41,264 nt of DNA from Desulfobacteraceae bacterium (GTDB taxonomy: Bacteria > Desulfobacterota > Desulfobacteria > Desulfobacterales > Desulfobacteraceae), in contig JADGFI010000045.1 of assembly GCA_016743945.1 (NCBI GenBank), positions 1-41,264 of the forward strand, in the 5' to 3' direction. The notes under the pieces were generated by a model that saw nothing but the letters and a program-made list of their open reading frames with translations, was not told the DNA's origin and did not search any database. How positions within the stretch are numbered: position 1 is the stretch's first letter; every line of letters begins with the position of its first letter. The translations under genes and the position numbers were made by a program. Below are positions 30,810 to 38,883 of the stretch, one piece after another.

Positions 30810-32206
30810 TGGAGGGGGTTAAAATTAAAAAAATACATCTGGTTGCTGCCTGTGGAAGCGGAATGGGGACCCTTGCCTGCATATTAAAGGAAATGGGATA
30901 CCAGGTAACCGGGTCGGACCAGAATGTCTACCCGCCCATGAGCGATTTTCTGGCTGAAAAAGGAGTAACCCTTTTTTCAGGGTTTGACCCAAAAAACCTT
31001 GACCATCATCCAGATCTTGTTATCATCGGCAATGCCGTGGTCCGGGAAAATCCTGAAGCCAAAGCTGTGCTGGATCAAAATATTCCATACCTGTCCATGC
31101 CCCAGGCGGTGAATCAGTTCATTGCCGAGGGAAAGAAGATTATTCTTGTCACCGGCACCCACGGCAAGACCACTACCTCATCCATCATGGCCCATCTACT
31201 TGAAACTGCTGGTCTCGCCCCTTCTTTTCTGGTGGGGGGGATTTTACAGGATTTTAATTCCAGTTTTCAGATCGGTTCCGGTGATTATATGGTCATCGAA
31301 GGGGATGAATATGATACTGCCTTTTTTGATAAGGGCCCAAAGTTCATGCACTATGATCCTTATATCACCATTATGACAGGGGTGGAGTTTGATCATGCTG
31401 ATATTTTCAGAGATATTGATCATATCAAGGATATATTTTCTAATTTTGTTCGAAAAATAGAGCCCACTAGCCATATCATTGCCTGTATGGAAGATGAAAA
31501 TCTGAATCAAATACTTGAGGGACGCGCAACAAAGGTCCAAACCTATGGGCAGGGGGGAGATTGGCAGTTTTTCGACCATAGCCAACGATCGGGCAGGACC
31601 CAGGCCAGGATTCAGGGGCCGGACAGGCACTTTGATATAGAAACAGGGCTCGTGGGCCGGCATAATCTAATGAATACCCTGGCCTGTATTGCTGTGGCAA
31701 AAAAAATAGGCATCAGTGATACCCTGGTGCAAAAAGCCCTTACCACTTTTTCCGGGGTAAAGCGGCGTCAGGAAATCCGGGGTGTTAAGCGGGGCATCAC
31801 CGTTATGGACGATTTTGCCCATCACCCTTCGGCCGTCAGGGAAACCCTGGCGGCAGTAAAACCTTTTTATAAAAATGGGCGGGTTATTGCTGTGTTTGAG
31901 CCCAGAACCAATACCAGTATGCGCCATTTTTTCCAAGCGACATATCCAGAGGCCTTTATGGCGGCAGACCAGGTCTTAATCTGCAATCCCTGCGTGAAGA
32001 AAAATATTCCCAAGGATCAGCGGTTCTCTCCTCGGCAATTGGTGGCTGATATCAACGGGAAGGGGGGCGATGCATATCATTTTGAGACACCGGACAGCGT
32101 GCTTGACTATCTGGTCCCTCAATTGAGAGAAAACGACCTTGTCTTGATCATGTCAAATGGTGGATTTGATAATATCCATGCCAGGCTTCTCGCGAGGCTT
32201 GAGTGA
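30809..32206 (+). CDS. mpl: UDP-N-acetylmuramate--L-Ala-gamma-D-Glu-mDAP ligase
   Basis: Mpl re-attaches the recycled murein tripeptide to UDP-N-acetylmuramate in peptidoglycan recycling. This 465-residue protein has the Mur ligase order: N-terminal UDP-binding domain (KIHLVAACGSGMGTLACILK, then QVTGSDQNVYPPMS, the hallmark separating Mpl from MurC), ATP-binding P-loop GTHGKTTTSS (116-125), the ligase centre EGDEYDTAFFDKGPKF, and C-terminal DDFAHHPSAVRETL. It overlaps hemL by 1 base (TAATG). GGAGGGGG lies just after this ATG, so a slightly later non-ATG start cannot be excluded. The GTG of the next small gene overlaps its stop. Confidence 0.95.
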   Translation: MEGVKIKKIHLVAACGSGMGTLACILKEMGYQVTGSDQNVYPPMSDFLAEKGVTLFSGFDPKNLDHHPDLVIIGNAVVRENPEAKAVLDQNIPYLSMPQAVNQFIAEGKKIILVTGTHGKTTTSSIMAHLLETAGLAPSFLVGGILQDFNSSFQIGSGDYMVIEGDEYDTAFFDKGPKFMHYDPYITIMTGVEFDHADIFRDIDHIKDIFSNFVRKIEPTSHIIACMEDENLNQILEGRATKVQTYGQGGDWQFFDHSQRSGRTQARIQGPDRHFDIETGLVGRHNLMNTLACIAVAKKIGISDTLVQKALTTFSGVKRRQEIRGVKRGITVMDDFAHHPSAVRETLAAVKPFYKNGRVIAVFEPRTNTSMRHFFQATYPEAFMAADQVLICNPCVKKNIPKDQRFSPRQLVADINGKGGDAYHFETPDSVLDYLVPQLRENDLVLIMSNGGFDNIHARLLARLE

Positions 32207-32409
32207 AAAACGCATGGATTCGCATTGTCGGTATTGGTATTTTTCACATGTTTTTATATATGTACTTGGTTCCCTTTGTGATTTATCCACGATATGGAAA
32301 GAATGGATTGGCATTTACCATTGTCACAGCTGTGGTAATTTCCATAGCTGTTTTGGGAACCCTATGGATTGGTAATAGAAAAACCGTTAAAGGAGATAAA
32401 AATGACTGA
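32203..32409 (+). CDS. Two-TM small membrane protein (68 aa)
   Basis: The product has two hydrophobic helices, about residues 9-28 (VGIGIFHMFLYMYLVPFVIY region) and 37-56 (AFTIVTAVVISIAVLGTLWI), with a short charged loop PRYGKNG between and a basic tail. The GTG start overlaps the mpl stop by 4 bases and follows GAGG. The end overlaps the hemerythrin-like gene by 8 bases. This tight packing argues that it is real. It has no family I can name. A role with the hemerythrin-like protein is possible from coupling alone. Confidence 0.6.
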   Translation: MKNAWIRIVGIGIFHMFLYMYLVPFVIYPRYGKNGLAFTIVTAVVISIAVLGTLWIGNRKTVKGDKND

Positions 32410-32836
32410 GATAACAAAAATAGAGTGGGACCCAAAATACAGCGTGGATATTGAGGAACTCGATAATTTTCAAAAAAAGATGTTTGACATGTTTAATGAA
32501 CTTGTTGATATGAAAAACACAAATGCAGATGCCAAAGCGTATACGGTTTTGTTTTCTGATATTAATGACTATGGGAAACTTTATTTTTCCAGGGAAGAAA
32601 AAATCCTGAGAAAAAGAGGGTATCCTGATTTTGATGACCATGCCAAGGCCCATCGCCAATTTATCAGAAGTTCTATCAGCCTGCGAAGAGAGATAGCTGA
32701 AGATATCGACAACCTGACGATTGAGGCAATCCTGGAACTGCGGGATTGGCTCATTCACCATATTGAGACAACAGATTCCCTCTATATTCCCTTCTTGCGA
32801 ATTCACCAATACATTGATGATAGAAATAAAAAATAA
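32402..32836 (+). CDS. Hemerythrin-like protein with incomplete iron site
   Basis: A 144-residue protein from ATG 32402 (GGAGATAAAA upstream); an upstream in-frame ATG at 32369 gives an 11-residue extension inside the previous gene and is less likely. The bacteriohemerythrin frame is clear: start I-x-W, SVDIEELDNFQKKMFDMFNE, YFSREEKILRKRGYPDFDDH, AKAHRQF, and RDWLIHHIETTD. Ligands E65, H80, H84, H120 and D125 are kept. The first two histidine positions are Q24 and Y61, so both histidines of one iron are missing. Normal members bind oxygen at a di-iron centre; this one may bind a single metal, act as a degenerate sensor, or bind none. Confidence 0.8.
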   Translation: MTEITKIEWDPKYSVDIEELDNFQKKMFDMFNELVDMKNTNADAKAYTVLFSDINDYGKLYFSREEKILRKRGYPDFDDHAKAHRQFIRSSISLRREIAEDIDNLTIEAILELRDWLIHHIETTDSLYIPFLRIHQYIDDRNKK

Positions 32837-32916
32837 TTAAAGTCGTATGTCATAATTGACGATACCATAGTCATACTGCGGGTAAAAGAATAACCTTAAA
32901 TCCCTTGGAAAACACT

Positions 32917-33183
32917 ATGGTATTTGACTATAAAATAGTACCGATTCGAAACGAAGCTGTCGATTCAGCTTCTGAGATACATGGTTTTTCAAGGCGTAAA
33001 AAAACCGTTACCAGGAAACTGAAAAGGAATCGACGTAAATCCGTCTATGACAGAAGAGAAAGTATACGGGATGGGGTTATCGTCAGTTTGTCCTTTCAGA
33101 ATAATCGGCGGAAGAACCGGGACCGGAGGAATGTATCCGGAGAAAGGAGAAAGTTTGGTTCTGGTGCCATCGTTGTCCTTTAA
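32917..33183 (+). CDS. Arginine-rich small protein, unknown
   Basis: An 88-residue, strongly basic protein. Arginine/lysine clusters recur: RRKK near the middle, RKLKRNRRKSVYDRRESIRD, and NNRRKNRDRR. A SVYDRRESIRDGVIVSLSFQ segment separates them. The composition suggests binding to nucleic acid or another polyanion. ATG 32917 is preferred over TTG 32905. The ribosome site is weak (GGA). It follows the hemerythrin-like gene after 80 bases, on the same strand. I recall similar short Arg-rich proteins in Desulfobacteraceae but no function. Confidence 0.55.
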   Translation: MVFDYKIVPIRNEAVDSASEIHGFSRRKKTVTRKLKRNRRKSVYDRRESIRDGVIVSLSFQNNRRKNRDRRNVSGERRKFGSGAIVVL

Positions 33184-33259
33184 TTGAGATTGGCCGTTCT
33201 TTTTGATCACTTCCCATAAAAATATATCATCAGGGGATATACCCCGTTGACAGAACAGA

Positions 33260-33287
33260 CAGGCCTTTTAAACAGCCTGGATTTTTG
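33260..33287 (+). terminator. Weak terminator after the Arg-rich gene
   Basis: CAGGC (33260-33264) pairs with GCCTG (33275-33279) around a 10-base loop, followed by GATTTTTG. The remaining gap, 33184-33437, shows nothing else I can support. Confidence 0.35.
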
Positions 33288-33437
33288 TATTCTTTGCGCC
33301 CATAATAATAAGGGGCGGCTGGAACATTACAAATTAATCATCTTTGCGGAAAGATTTTGCGGTCCCACACTAATTTTGATATAAAGACCCAGTTTTTTAA
33401 AAAGATTGTGGAACAACGGCTTTGCCTTAACACATAA

Positions 33438-34820
33438 ATGTTTAGTGGAAACAAAAATTTGAAAAAAAATGAAAGTATACCCCAGCAAATATGGATATTT
33501 TTTTGTTCGGTTAGATTAACCGTTTATACCCTGGTGCTTCTGGCAAGCACTTCCATCATCGGAACCATAATCCTTCAAAACGGCTCTCCTGTGCAATATG
33601 TAAGTCTCTATGGAAAGGGGTTTTACAACCTGATCCAGGTATTGAAGCTTGACGATATGTACTCTGCCTGGTGGTTCCTTTTTCTGCTGTTGCTCTTGTG
33701 TATTAATATTATTGTCTGCTCCATTGAAAGGCTCTCGTTGACCTGGAAAATCATTTTCCCTCAAAAAGTCACCTTTAACCCGGATCGGTTTAAAAAACTG
33801 AAAAATCGAGAGACCTTTACCTCAGAAAAAGGGGTTGATGCCCTGGCCGTTGAGTATCAGGCCATCCTGTCTAAAAAGATAGGCAAGGTTTTATACGAAA
33901 AAACCGAAAATGGTGGTGTCATGTATGCTGAACGAGGCCGCTTGTCTCGCCTGGGGGTCTATGTGGTCCATGCCAGTATTATTTTGCTGGTGGTCGGGGC
34001 ATTGATCGGTGCAGTGTTTGGTTTTAAGGCAAACCTGCGGCTGGATGAAGGTGCCACGGCGGACACACTTTTTACCACCAAAACCAGAACACCCATTAAA
34101 CTTCCCTTTTCCATCCAATGCAATGAGTTTGAGGTTCGCTTCTATGACACGGGTGCCCCGGATGAGTTTCGGTCCAACCTGACCATTATTGAAGATGGAA
34201 AGGAAAGTCTCACCAAGGATATCCGGGTGAACCAGCCCTTGAGATATAAGGGGATTAATATATTTCAGTCTTCCTATGGAGCAGCAGCACCGGACAGTGC
34301 GGTGTTTGAAGTTGTGGATAATACCACCCAACAGACCCTTACCAAGCGCCTTGCCGTTGGAGAGCGGCTAACCCTGCCGGCAAATGCGGGGCTATTTGAA
34401 TTCCAGGGAGTGATGCCCAATTTTAAATTCAGGGAGCATAACCTGGGACAGGCCTTTTTTGGAAAAATAACCTTAACCGGCAAGGAGGGGGTTCAGATAC
34501 CCCTTCCCACCAAATTTCCCACCTTTGACAAAATGAGAAAGGGTCAGTTCTCCTTTGTTGTGAAGAAATTTGATCAGCGGTATTATACAGGTCTTCAGGT
34601 CACAAAGGATCCAGGGATCTGGTACGTGTATTCCGGGTTTATCCTGATGATTCTGGGGTGCTGGATCACCTTTTTTGTTTCCCATCAATCCTATTTTATT
34701 GAAATCAAAACATCAGATCAAAACACAACCCGTGTTCTGGTTTCAGGGAAAGCCAACCGGAACAGCTATGGCATGATGCTTAAAATAAAGAAATTAGTAA
34801 CCCTATTAAAGGATAAATAA
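33438..34820 (+). CDS. resB: Cytochrome c biogenesis protein ResB (Ccs1)
   Basis: ResB works with CcsA in System II cytochrome c maturation, holding apocytochrome and moving heme to the outer face. The protein is 460 residues. Features: N-terminal TM helix (LTVYTLVLLASTSIIGTIIL), a second (YSAWWFLFLLLLLCINIIVC), a third after the cytoplasmic loop (GVYVVHASIILLVVGALIGA), the conserved R-G-x-L-x-R-x-G-V-Y-V-V-H segment, a large periplasmic domain with VNQPLRYKGINIFQSSYG, and a closing TM helix (YSGFILMILGCWITFFVS). The CcsA gene begins 5 bases downstream. It probably serves the multiheme QrcA encoded nearby. Confidence 0.92.
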   Translation: MFSGNKNLKKNESIPQQIWIFFCSVRLTVYTLVLLASTSIIGTIILQNGSPVQYVSLYGKGFYNLIQVLKLDDMYSAWWFLFLLLLLCINIIVCSIERLSLTWKIIFPQKVTFNPDRFKKLKNRETFTSEKGVDALAVEYQAILSKKIGKVLYEKTENGGVMYAERGRLSRLGVYVVHASIILLVVGALIGAVFGFKANLRLDEGATADTLFTTKTRTPIKLPFSIQCNEFEVRFYDTGAPDEFRSNLTIIEDGKESLTKDIRVNQPLRYKGINIFQSSYGAAAPDSAVFEVVDNTTQQTLTKRLAVGERLTLPANAGLFEFQGVMPNFKFREHNLGQAFFGKITLTGKEGVQIPLPTKFPTFDKMRKGQFSFVVKKFDQRYYTGLQVTKDPGIWYVYSGFILMILGCWITFFVSHQSYFIEIKTSDQNTTRVLVSGKANRNSYGMMLKIKKLVTLLKDK

Positions 34821-34825
34821 AACCC

Positions 34826-35659
34826 ATGAACAGTTCTTTTTTATTATCAACCACTACATTTATTTATGCACTGGCTTCGGTGTTTTATATCGGATCCTTT
34901 TCATTTAAAAAACAAGTGCTGGCCCGTGCAGGGTTCTGGGTGATTGTCATTGGCTTCATCTGCAATACAGCCGGGATCCTCCTGCGGTGGGTGGAATCCT
35001 ATCAGATGGGATATGGCCATGCCCCCTTTTCCAACATGTATGAATCCCTTGTTTTTTTCTCCTGGACTGTGGCCATCTTGTATATTTTTGTTGAATTAAA
35101 ATACAAGGAAAGTATCATAGGCGTTTTTGTATCTCCCCTGATCTTCCTGGCCATTGCCTATGCTTCCTTTGATCCCAACGTCAATTCCAAAATCAGTCCC
35201 TTGATTCCGGCCTTGAAAAGCAATTGGCTCATTGCCCATGTCATTGCCTGTTTCTTAGGGTATGCCGGGTTTGCCTTGGCATTCGGGTTTAGTTTTATCT
35301 ATTTTTTTAAACCCAAGGACCCCAAAAGTACCTCTGTTTTTTCCCGGTTGCCCTCCTGGGAAATGATTGATGAACTCACCTATCAGATGATCGTATTTGG
35401 ATTTCTTTTTTTGACCATCGGTATTATCACAGGAGCTGTCTGGGCCAACTCCGCCTGGGGCAAATACTGGTCCTGGGATCCCAAGGAAACCTGGTCTTTG
35501 ATCACCTGGTTTGTCTATGCCATTTTTTTGCATTTGCGGATGATGCGGGGCTGGAATGGGGCAAAACTGGCCATTGTCTCCATTGTTGGGTTTATAGCGG
35601 TTCTCTTTACGTATTTCGGGGTCAACTACCTGCTTTCAGGTCTTCACAGCTATGGATAA
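34826..35659 (+). CDS. ccsA: Cytochrome c biogenesis protein CcsA/CcsB-type
   Basis: CcsA is the heme channel and synthetase partner of ResB in System II. This 277-residue protein is all membrane (about eight helices). It contains the tryptophan-rich heme-handling motif WGKYWSWDPKETW (about 212-224), then a conserved SLITWFVYAIFLHLR helix. Histidines flanking the motif (HVIACF at about 137; H at the end of FLHLR) fit heme ligands, though I cannot prove which act. It starts 5 bases after resB and is the last gene before a very strong hairpin at 35718. The gene name resC is a synonym in some species. Confidence 0.93.
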   Translation: MNSSFLLSTTTFIYALASVFYIGSFSFKKQVLARAGFWVIVIGFICNTAGILLRWVESYQMGYGHAPFSNMYESLVFFSWTVAILYIFVELKYKESIIGVFVSPLIFLAIAYASFDPNVNSKISPLIPALKSNWLIAHVIACFLGYAGFALAFGFSFIYFFKPKDPKSTSVFSRLPSWEMIDELTYQMIVFGFLFLTIGIITGAVWANSAWGKYWSWDPKETWSLITWFVYAIFLHLRMMRGWNGAKLAIVSIVGFIAVLFTYFGVNYLLSGLHSYG

Positions 35660-35717
35660 AAAGAGGAGAAGTTAGACAACCTTTTTTTAATGAGGTTTTC
35701 TGCTTTTTAAGGTCAAA

Positions 35718-35770
35718 CAGGAACAAAAAAGGGCGTATCTTTGATCAAGATACGCCCTTTTTTGTTCCTG
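35718..35770 (+). terminator. 24-bp perfect hairpin, bidirectional terminator
   Basis: Arms 35718-35741 and 35747-35770 are perfectly complementary over 24 bases around a 5-base loop (TGATC). An A6 run in the left arm and T6 in the right arm allow termination on either strand. It separates the ccs genes from qrc. Confidence 0.85.
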
Positions 35771-35833
35771 GGATATCCTTTCCTCCGGCATCGACAGAAT
35801 AGGCAGGATTCATTGGTTTCTCGCTAATTTACC

Positions 35834-35862
35834 TTGACAAGGAAACAAGATATTTATATATA
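35834..35862 (+). promoter_or_regulatory. Promoter of the qrc operon
   Basis: TTGACA (35834-35839), a 17-base spacer and TATATA (35857-35862) give a near-consensus sigma-70 promoter about 130 bases before qrcA. TATAAA two bases later is an alternative -10 box. Confidence 0.6.
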
Positions 35863-35928
35863 AAAACGCAAATTATGACCTAGGGACGTTATTGCAGATA
35901 TGCAAGGAACTGCTGTCTGTAAAGGAAA

Positions 35929-35951
35929 TAAGTCCGGGAATTTAAGTCCGG
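35929..35951 (+). repeat. Direct repeat TAAGTCCGG in the qrc leader
   Basis: TAAGTCCGG occurs at 35929-35937 and 35943-35951, 14 bases apart. It lies between the candidate promoter and qrcA, and could be a regulator site or coincidence. Confidence 0.3.
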
Positions 35952-35999
35952 ACGAACTGGTTAAAGTAACATCAACATTTTAACATTGATGGAGTTTTC

Positions 36000-36671
36000 A
36001 TGAGCAAAATAGAAAACAAAGATGAAAATGGTTCCATGGATGGTGCAGGGGAAGGCACTGGTGGTGACCCAAAAGATGACAAAGGCCTGGGGCTGGGTGT
36101 TATCTTTTTTCTGGTGGCATTCCTGGTCTGTTTTTTGTCCGGCTGGCTGCTTTTTCCCAAGTTGCTTTATTCTAAAAGAGAGCAACCTTTTAACTTTGAT
36201 CACGTGCTTCATACACAAGAAGCCGGTGATTGTGAAACCTGTCACTTCTTGAGAGAAGACGGCACATTTTCCGGGATGCCCAATCTTGAGTCTTGTATGG
36301 AATGCCATACAGACGAGCCCATGGGCGAAACAGAAGATGAGGCTATTTTCGCAAGTGAATATGTGGCAAAGGAAAAAGAGGTCCCCTGGTTTGTTTATTC
36401 AAAGCAGCCCGATTGTGTCTTTTTCTCCCATGCAGCCCATATTAATGCGGCGGGTATGGATTGTAAATCCTGCCATGGTCCCATTGGTGAATCTACCACT
36501 TCAAAACCCTACGAAGAAAACAGAATCACCGGTTATAGTCGTGATATCTGGGGACAAAACATCTGGGGAATTAAAAAACATTCCTGGGATCGGATGAAGA
36601 TGGATGACTGCGCAGCGTGTCACAAAGAAGAAACAGGCCACCAGGGCTATTGTTTCCAGTGTCACAAATAA
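36000..36671 (+). CDS. qrcA: Quinone reductase complex, cytochrome c subunit QrcA
   Basis: QrcA takes electrons from periplasmic Type I cytochrome c3 (and hence hydrogenase and formate dehydrogenase) into the Qrc complex, which reduces menaquinone during sulfate respiration. The 223-residue protein has a glycine- and acid-rich N-terminus, a TM anchor (about 31-52) and a multiheme domain. Five CxxCH motifs are visible: C78, C99, C155, C204 and C218 as first cysteines. F-x-F-D-H and F-F-S-H-x-x-H stretches can give distal histidines. The Desulfovibrio protein is described as six-heme, so one may be missing. Lone C139 lies in CVFFSHAAH. Its heme loading needs the ccs genes upstream. qrcB starts 45 bases later. 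Confidence 0.88.
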   Translation: MSKIENKDENGSMDGAGEGTGGDPKDDKGLGLGVIFFLVAFLVCFLSGWLLFPKLLYSKREQPFNFDHVLHTQEAGDCETCHFLREDGTFSGMPNLESCMECHTDEPMGETEDEAIFASEYVAKEKEVPWFVYSKQPDCVFFSHAAHINAAGMDCKSCHGPIGESTTSKPYEENRITGYSRDIWGQNIWGIKKHSWDRMKMDDCAACHKEETGHQGYCFQCHK

Positions 36672-36716
36672 GCGGCCTAGAATTCAAGAAATTCAAACTT
36701 TATAGAGGACTAACTT

Positions 36717-38852
36717 ATGAAAGTTGATAGAAGAAGCTTCTTGGGATTGGGCCTTGGCGCAGTTGCGGGTGTTGTGGTTTCCCCGGTTGGGTTGAAACTG
36801 ACAGATGATTCTTCCATTTGGACCCAAAACTGGCCTTGGACCCCTGTTCCAGTTGACGGCGAAATATCCTATGATAATTCGGTTTGCAACCTGTGTCCGG
36901 GAAACTGCGGTATCAGTGTTCGAAAAATAGCTGGCAGGCCTGTCAAAATTGAAGGGCTGGCTGAATATCCCATAAATGACGGCGGTGTATGCCTCCACGG
37001 GATTGCAGGTCTTCAATATTTGTATGATCCGGCAAGGGTGAAAACTCCCCTAAAAAAAAATGGGGACAAATTTGAAAAAATCTCCTGGAAGGAGGCCATT
37101 GCCCTTACGGCAGGAAAACTAGCTGACATCCGAACGAGCAATGCACCCCAAAAACTTGCCTGTGTTACAGACAAGTCCCAAGGATCGGTAGCAAAGCTTT
37201 TTGAGCGGTTTTTAACTGCCTTTGGCTCTCCCAACCTTTATACCATGCCAAGTCTCGAATCCAACCTGGAAATGACCGCTCAAACCCTGCACGGTGCCGG
37301 TAATACCATTGGGTTTGATCTTGATAATTCAGATTTTGTTCTAAGCTTTGGTGCAGGACTCATTGAAGGATGGGGAACCCCGGTGAGTTGTTTTAAGGCA
37401 AATGCATCCAGAAAAGAAAGGAATGCCAAACTTTATCAGATAGAGCCCCGGCTGTCCAATACGGCTGCAAATGCCGACAAATGGATTCCCATAAACCCTG
37501 GAACTGAAAGTGACTTGGCCCTTGGTCTTTGTGCCGTGATTATTAAGAAAAATCTTTTTAGCGGCAACAATTATGATACTGGTAATTTTAAGGGTGGTTT
37601 TAATAAATTTGCCATCATGGTTCAAAAAGAATATGCACCGGAAAAAGTGGCGCAAATTTGCGGAATCAAGGCTGCTGAAATCGAAAAAATAGCGGTGATG
37701 TTCGCCCGGTCGAAAATGCCGGTGGCCATTCCCGGAAAGGGCAGGGGAAACATCGGACAAAGCCTGAAGGAATTTTCTGCCGTCCATACCCTGAACTGCC
37801 TTGTGGGTAATTTGAATCAAAAAGGCGGTGCCTTTATCATGCCCCAAAATGACTATCTGTCATTTCCCGAAGCCGTTATGGATGATGTGGCTGAAATCGG
37901 TGCCGGACAAGAAAAACTGGCCGGTTCCATCAATGACCTTGTGGCAAAACTTGCTGCAACGGACAAACCCGTTGTTGATGCGCTTTTTGTCTACAATGCC
38001 AATCCCTGTTATTCTTTTTCCGATCCAAAACGGGTAAAAAAGGCATTTAAGCAAGTTCCCTTTGTGGTCAGTTTTTCCTCCTTTCTGGATGAAACCGCCA
38101 TGGAAGCAGATGTGATTTTTCCGATCAATACCTTTCTTGAGAAAATGGAAGATGTTCCTTCCCAGGCAGGCTTTGCAAAGAATGTCATTGGTTTGACCCG
38201 GCCTGTCATCAAACCTGTTTTTGATACCAAAGATCCCGGCGATGCCCTGATTCTTTTGGCCCAGGCCCTTGGCGGAACCATTGCCGAGAATTTTGAGTGG
38301 ACGAGCTATGCTCAGTGCCTTGAAGGGATTACGGCTGATATTTGGGATTCCTTGTCTGAAAAGGGGCATGTCCTGGTCTCAGAAGGGGCACCGGATGGAA
38401 CTGTCTATGTTGATTTTACGTTTCTATCCACCAACCCGTCCACCATCCAGGCTGATGGCGATTTTGAGCTGACGCTGATTCCCATCGACAATATGCGGTT
38501 GACCGGAACAGTTCCGGCGGTCTCCCCTTTTGCCATGAAAACGGTTTCAGACAAGGTCTTGACCGGTACTGATATTGTGGTGGAAATTAATCCTGGGACA
38601 GCCAAGGGGTTTAAAGACGGCGGTGATGCACTGCTGACGACCCCTGTGGGAACCGCCAAGGTGAAGGTTAATTTCAATGACGGGATTATGCCGGGTGTCA
38701 TCGGGATGGTAAGAGGTCTTGGTCACACCTTTGACAATAAATTTGTCTCAAACAAGGGTGTGAATGTAAATGATTTAATAGGCCCGGTAATTGAGTCTGG
38801 TTCAGGACTGGATGCTGCCTTTGGTATAAAAGCTAAAATTTCCAAGGCATAA
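36717..38852 (+). CDS. qrcB: Quinone reductase complex, molybdopterin-fold subunit QrcB
   Basis: QrcB belongs to the molybdopterin oxidoreductase superfamily but, in characterised Qrc, carries no molybdenum and acts structurally or in electron transfer. The protein has 711 residues. A Tat signal (DRRSFLGLG, residues 4-12) sends it folded across the membrane. An N-terminal [4Fe-4S] site is visible as C57-x2-C60-x3-C64 and C92. The superfamily domains follow, with segments such as FVLSFGAGLIEGWGTPVS and PGKGRGNIGQSLKEF. I see no cysteine, serine or selenocysteine ligand in an obvious molybdenum position, consistent with the known lack of the cofactor. The start follows TAGAGGACTAACTT. QrcC starts 31 bases downstream. 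Confidence 0.9.
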   Translation: MKVDRRSFLGLGLGAVAGVVVSPVGLKLTDDSSIWTQNWPWTPVPVDGEISYDNSVCNLCPGNCGISVRKIAGRPVKIEGLAEYPINDGGVCLHGIAGLQYLYDPARVKTPLKKNGDKFEKISWKEAIALTAGKLADIRTSNAPQKLACVTDKSQGSVAKLFERFLTAFGSPNLYTMPSLESNLEMTAQTLHGAGNTIGFDLDNSDFVLSFGAGLIEGWGTPVSCFKANASRKERNAKLYQIEPRLSNTAANADKWIPINPGTESDLALGLCAVIIKKNLFSGNNYDTGNFKGGFNKFAIMVQKEYAPEKVAQICGIKAAEIEKIAVMFARSKMPVAIPGKGRGNIGQSLKEFSAVHTLNCLVGNLNQKGGAFIMPQNDYLSFPEAVMDDVAEIGAGQEKLAGSINDLVAKLAATDKPVVDALFVYNANPCYSFSDPKRVKKAFKQVPFVVSFSSFLDETAMEADVIFPINTFLEKMEDVPSQAGFAKNVIGLTRPVIKPVFDTKDPGDALILLAQALGGTIAENFEWTSYAQCLEGITADIWDSLSEKGHVLVSEGAPDGTVYVDFTFLSTNPSTIQADGDFELTLIPIDNMRLTGTVPAVSPFAMKTVSDKVLTGTDIVVEINPGTAKGFKDGGDALLTTPVGTAKVKVNFNDGIMPGVIGMVRGLGHTFDNKFVSNKGVNVNDLIGPVIESGSGLDAAFGIKAKISKA

Positions 38853-38883
38853 ATTACATGGAAAAAAATCTTAAGAGGTTCTG

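Noticed and set aside
38010..38281. Antisense frames within qrcB
   Set aside because: They follow the qrcB codon pattern in reverse and carry no domain.
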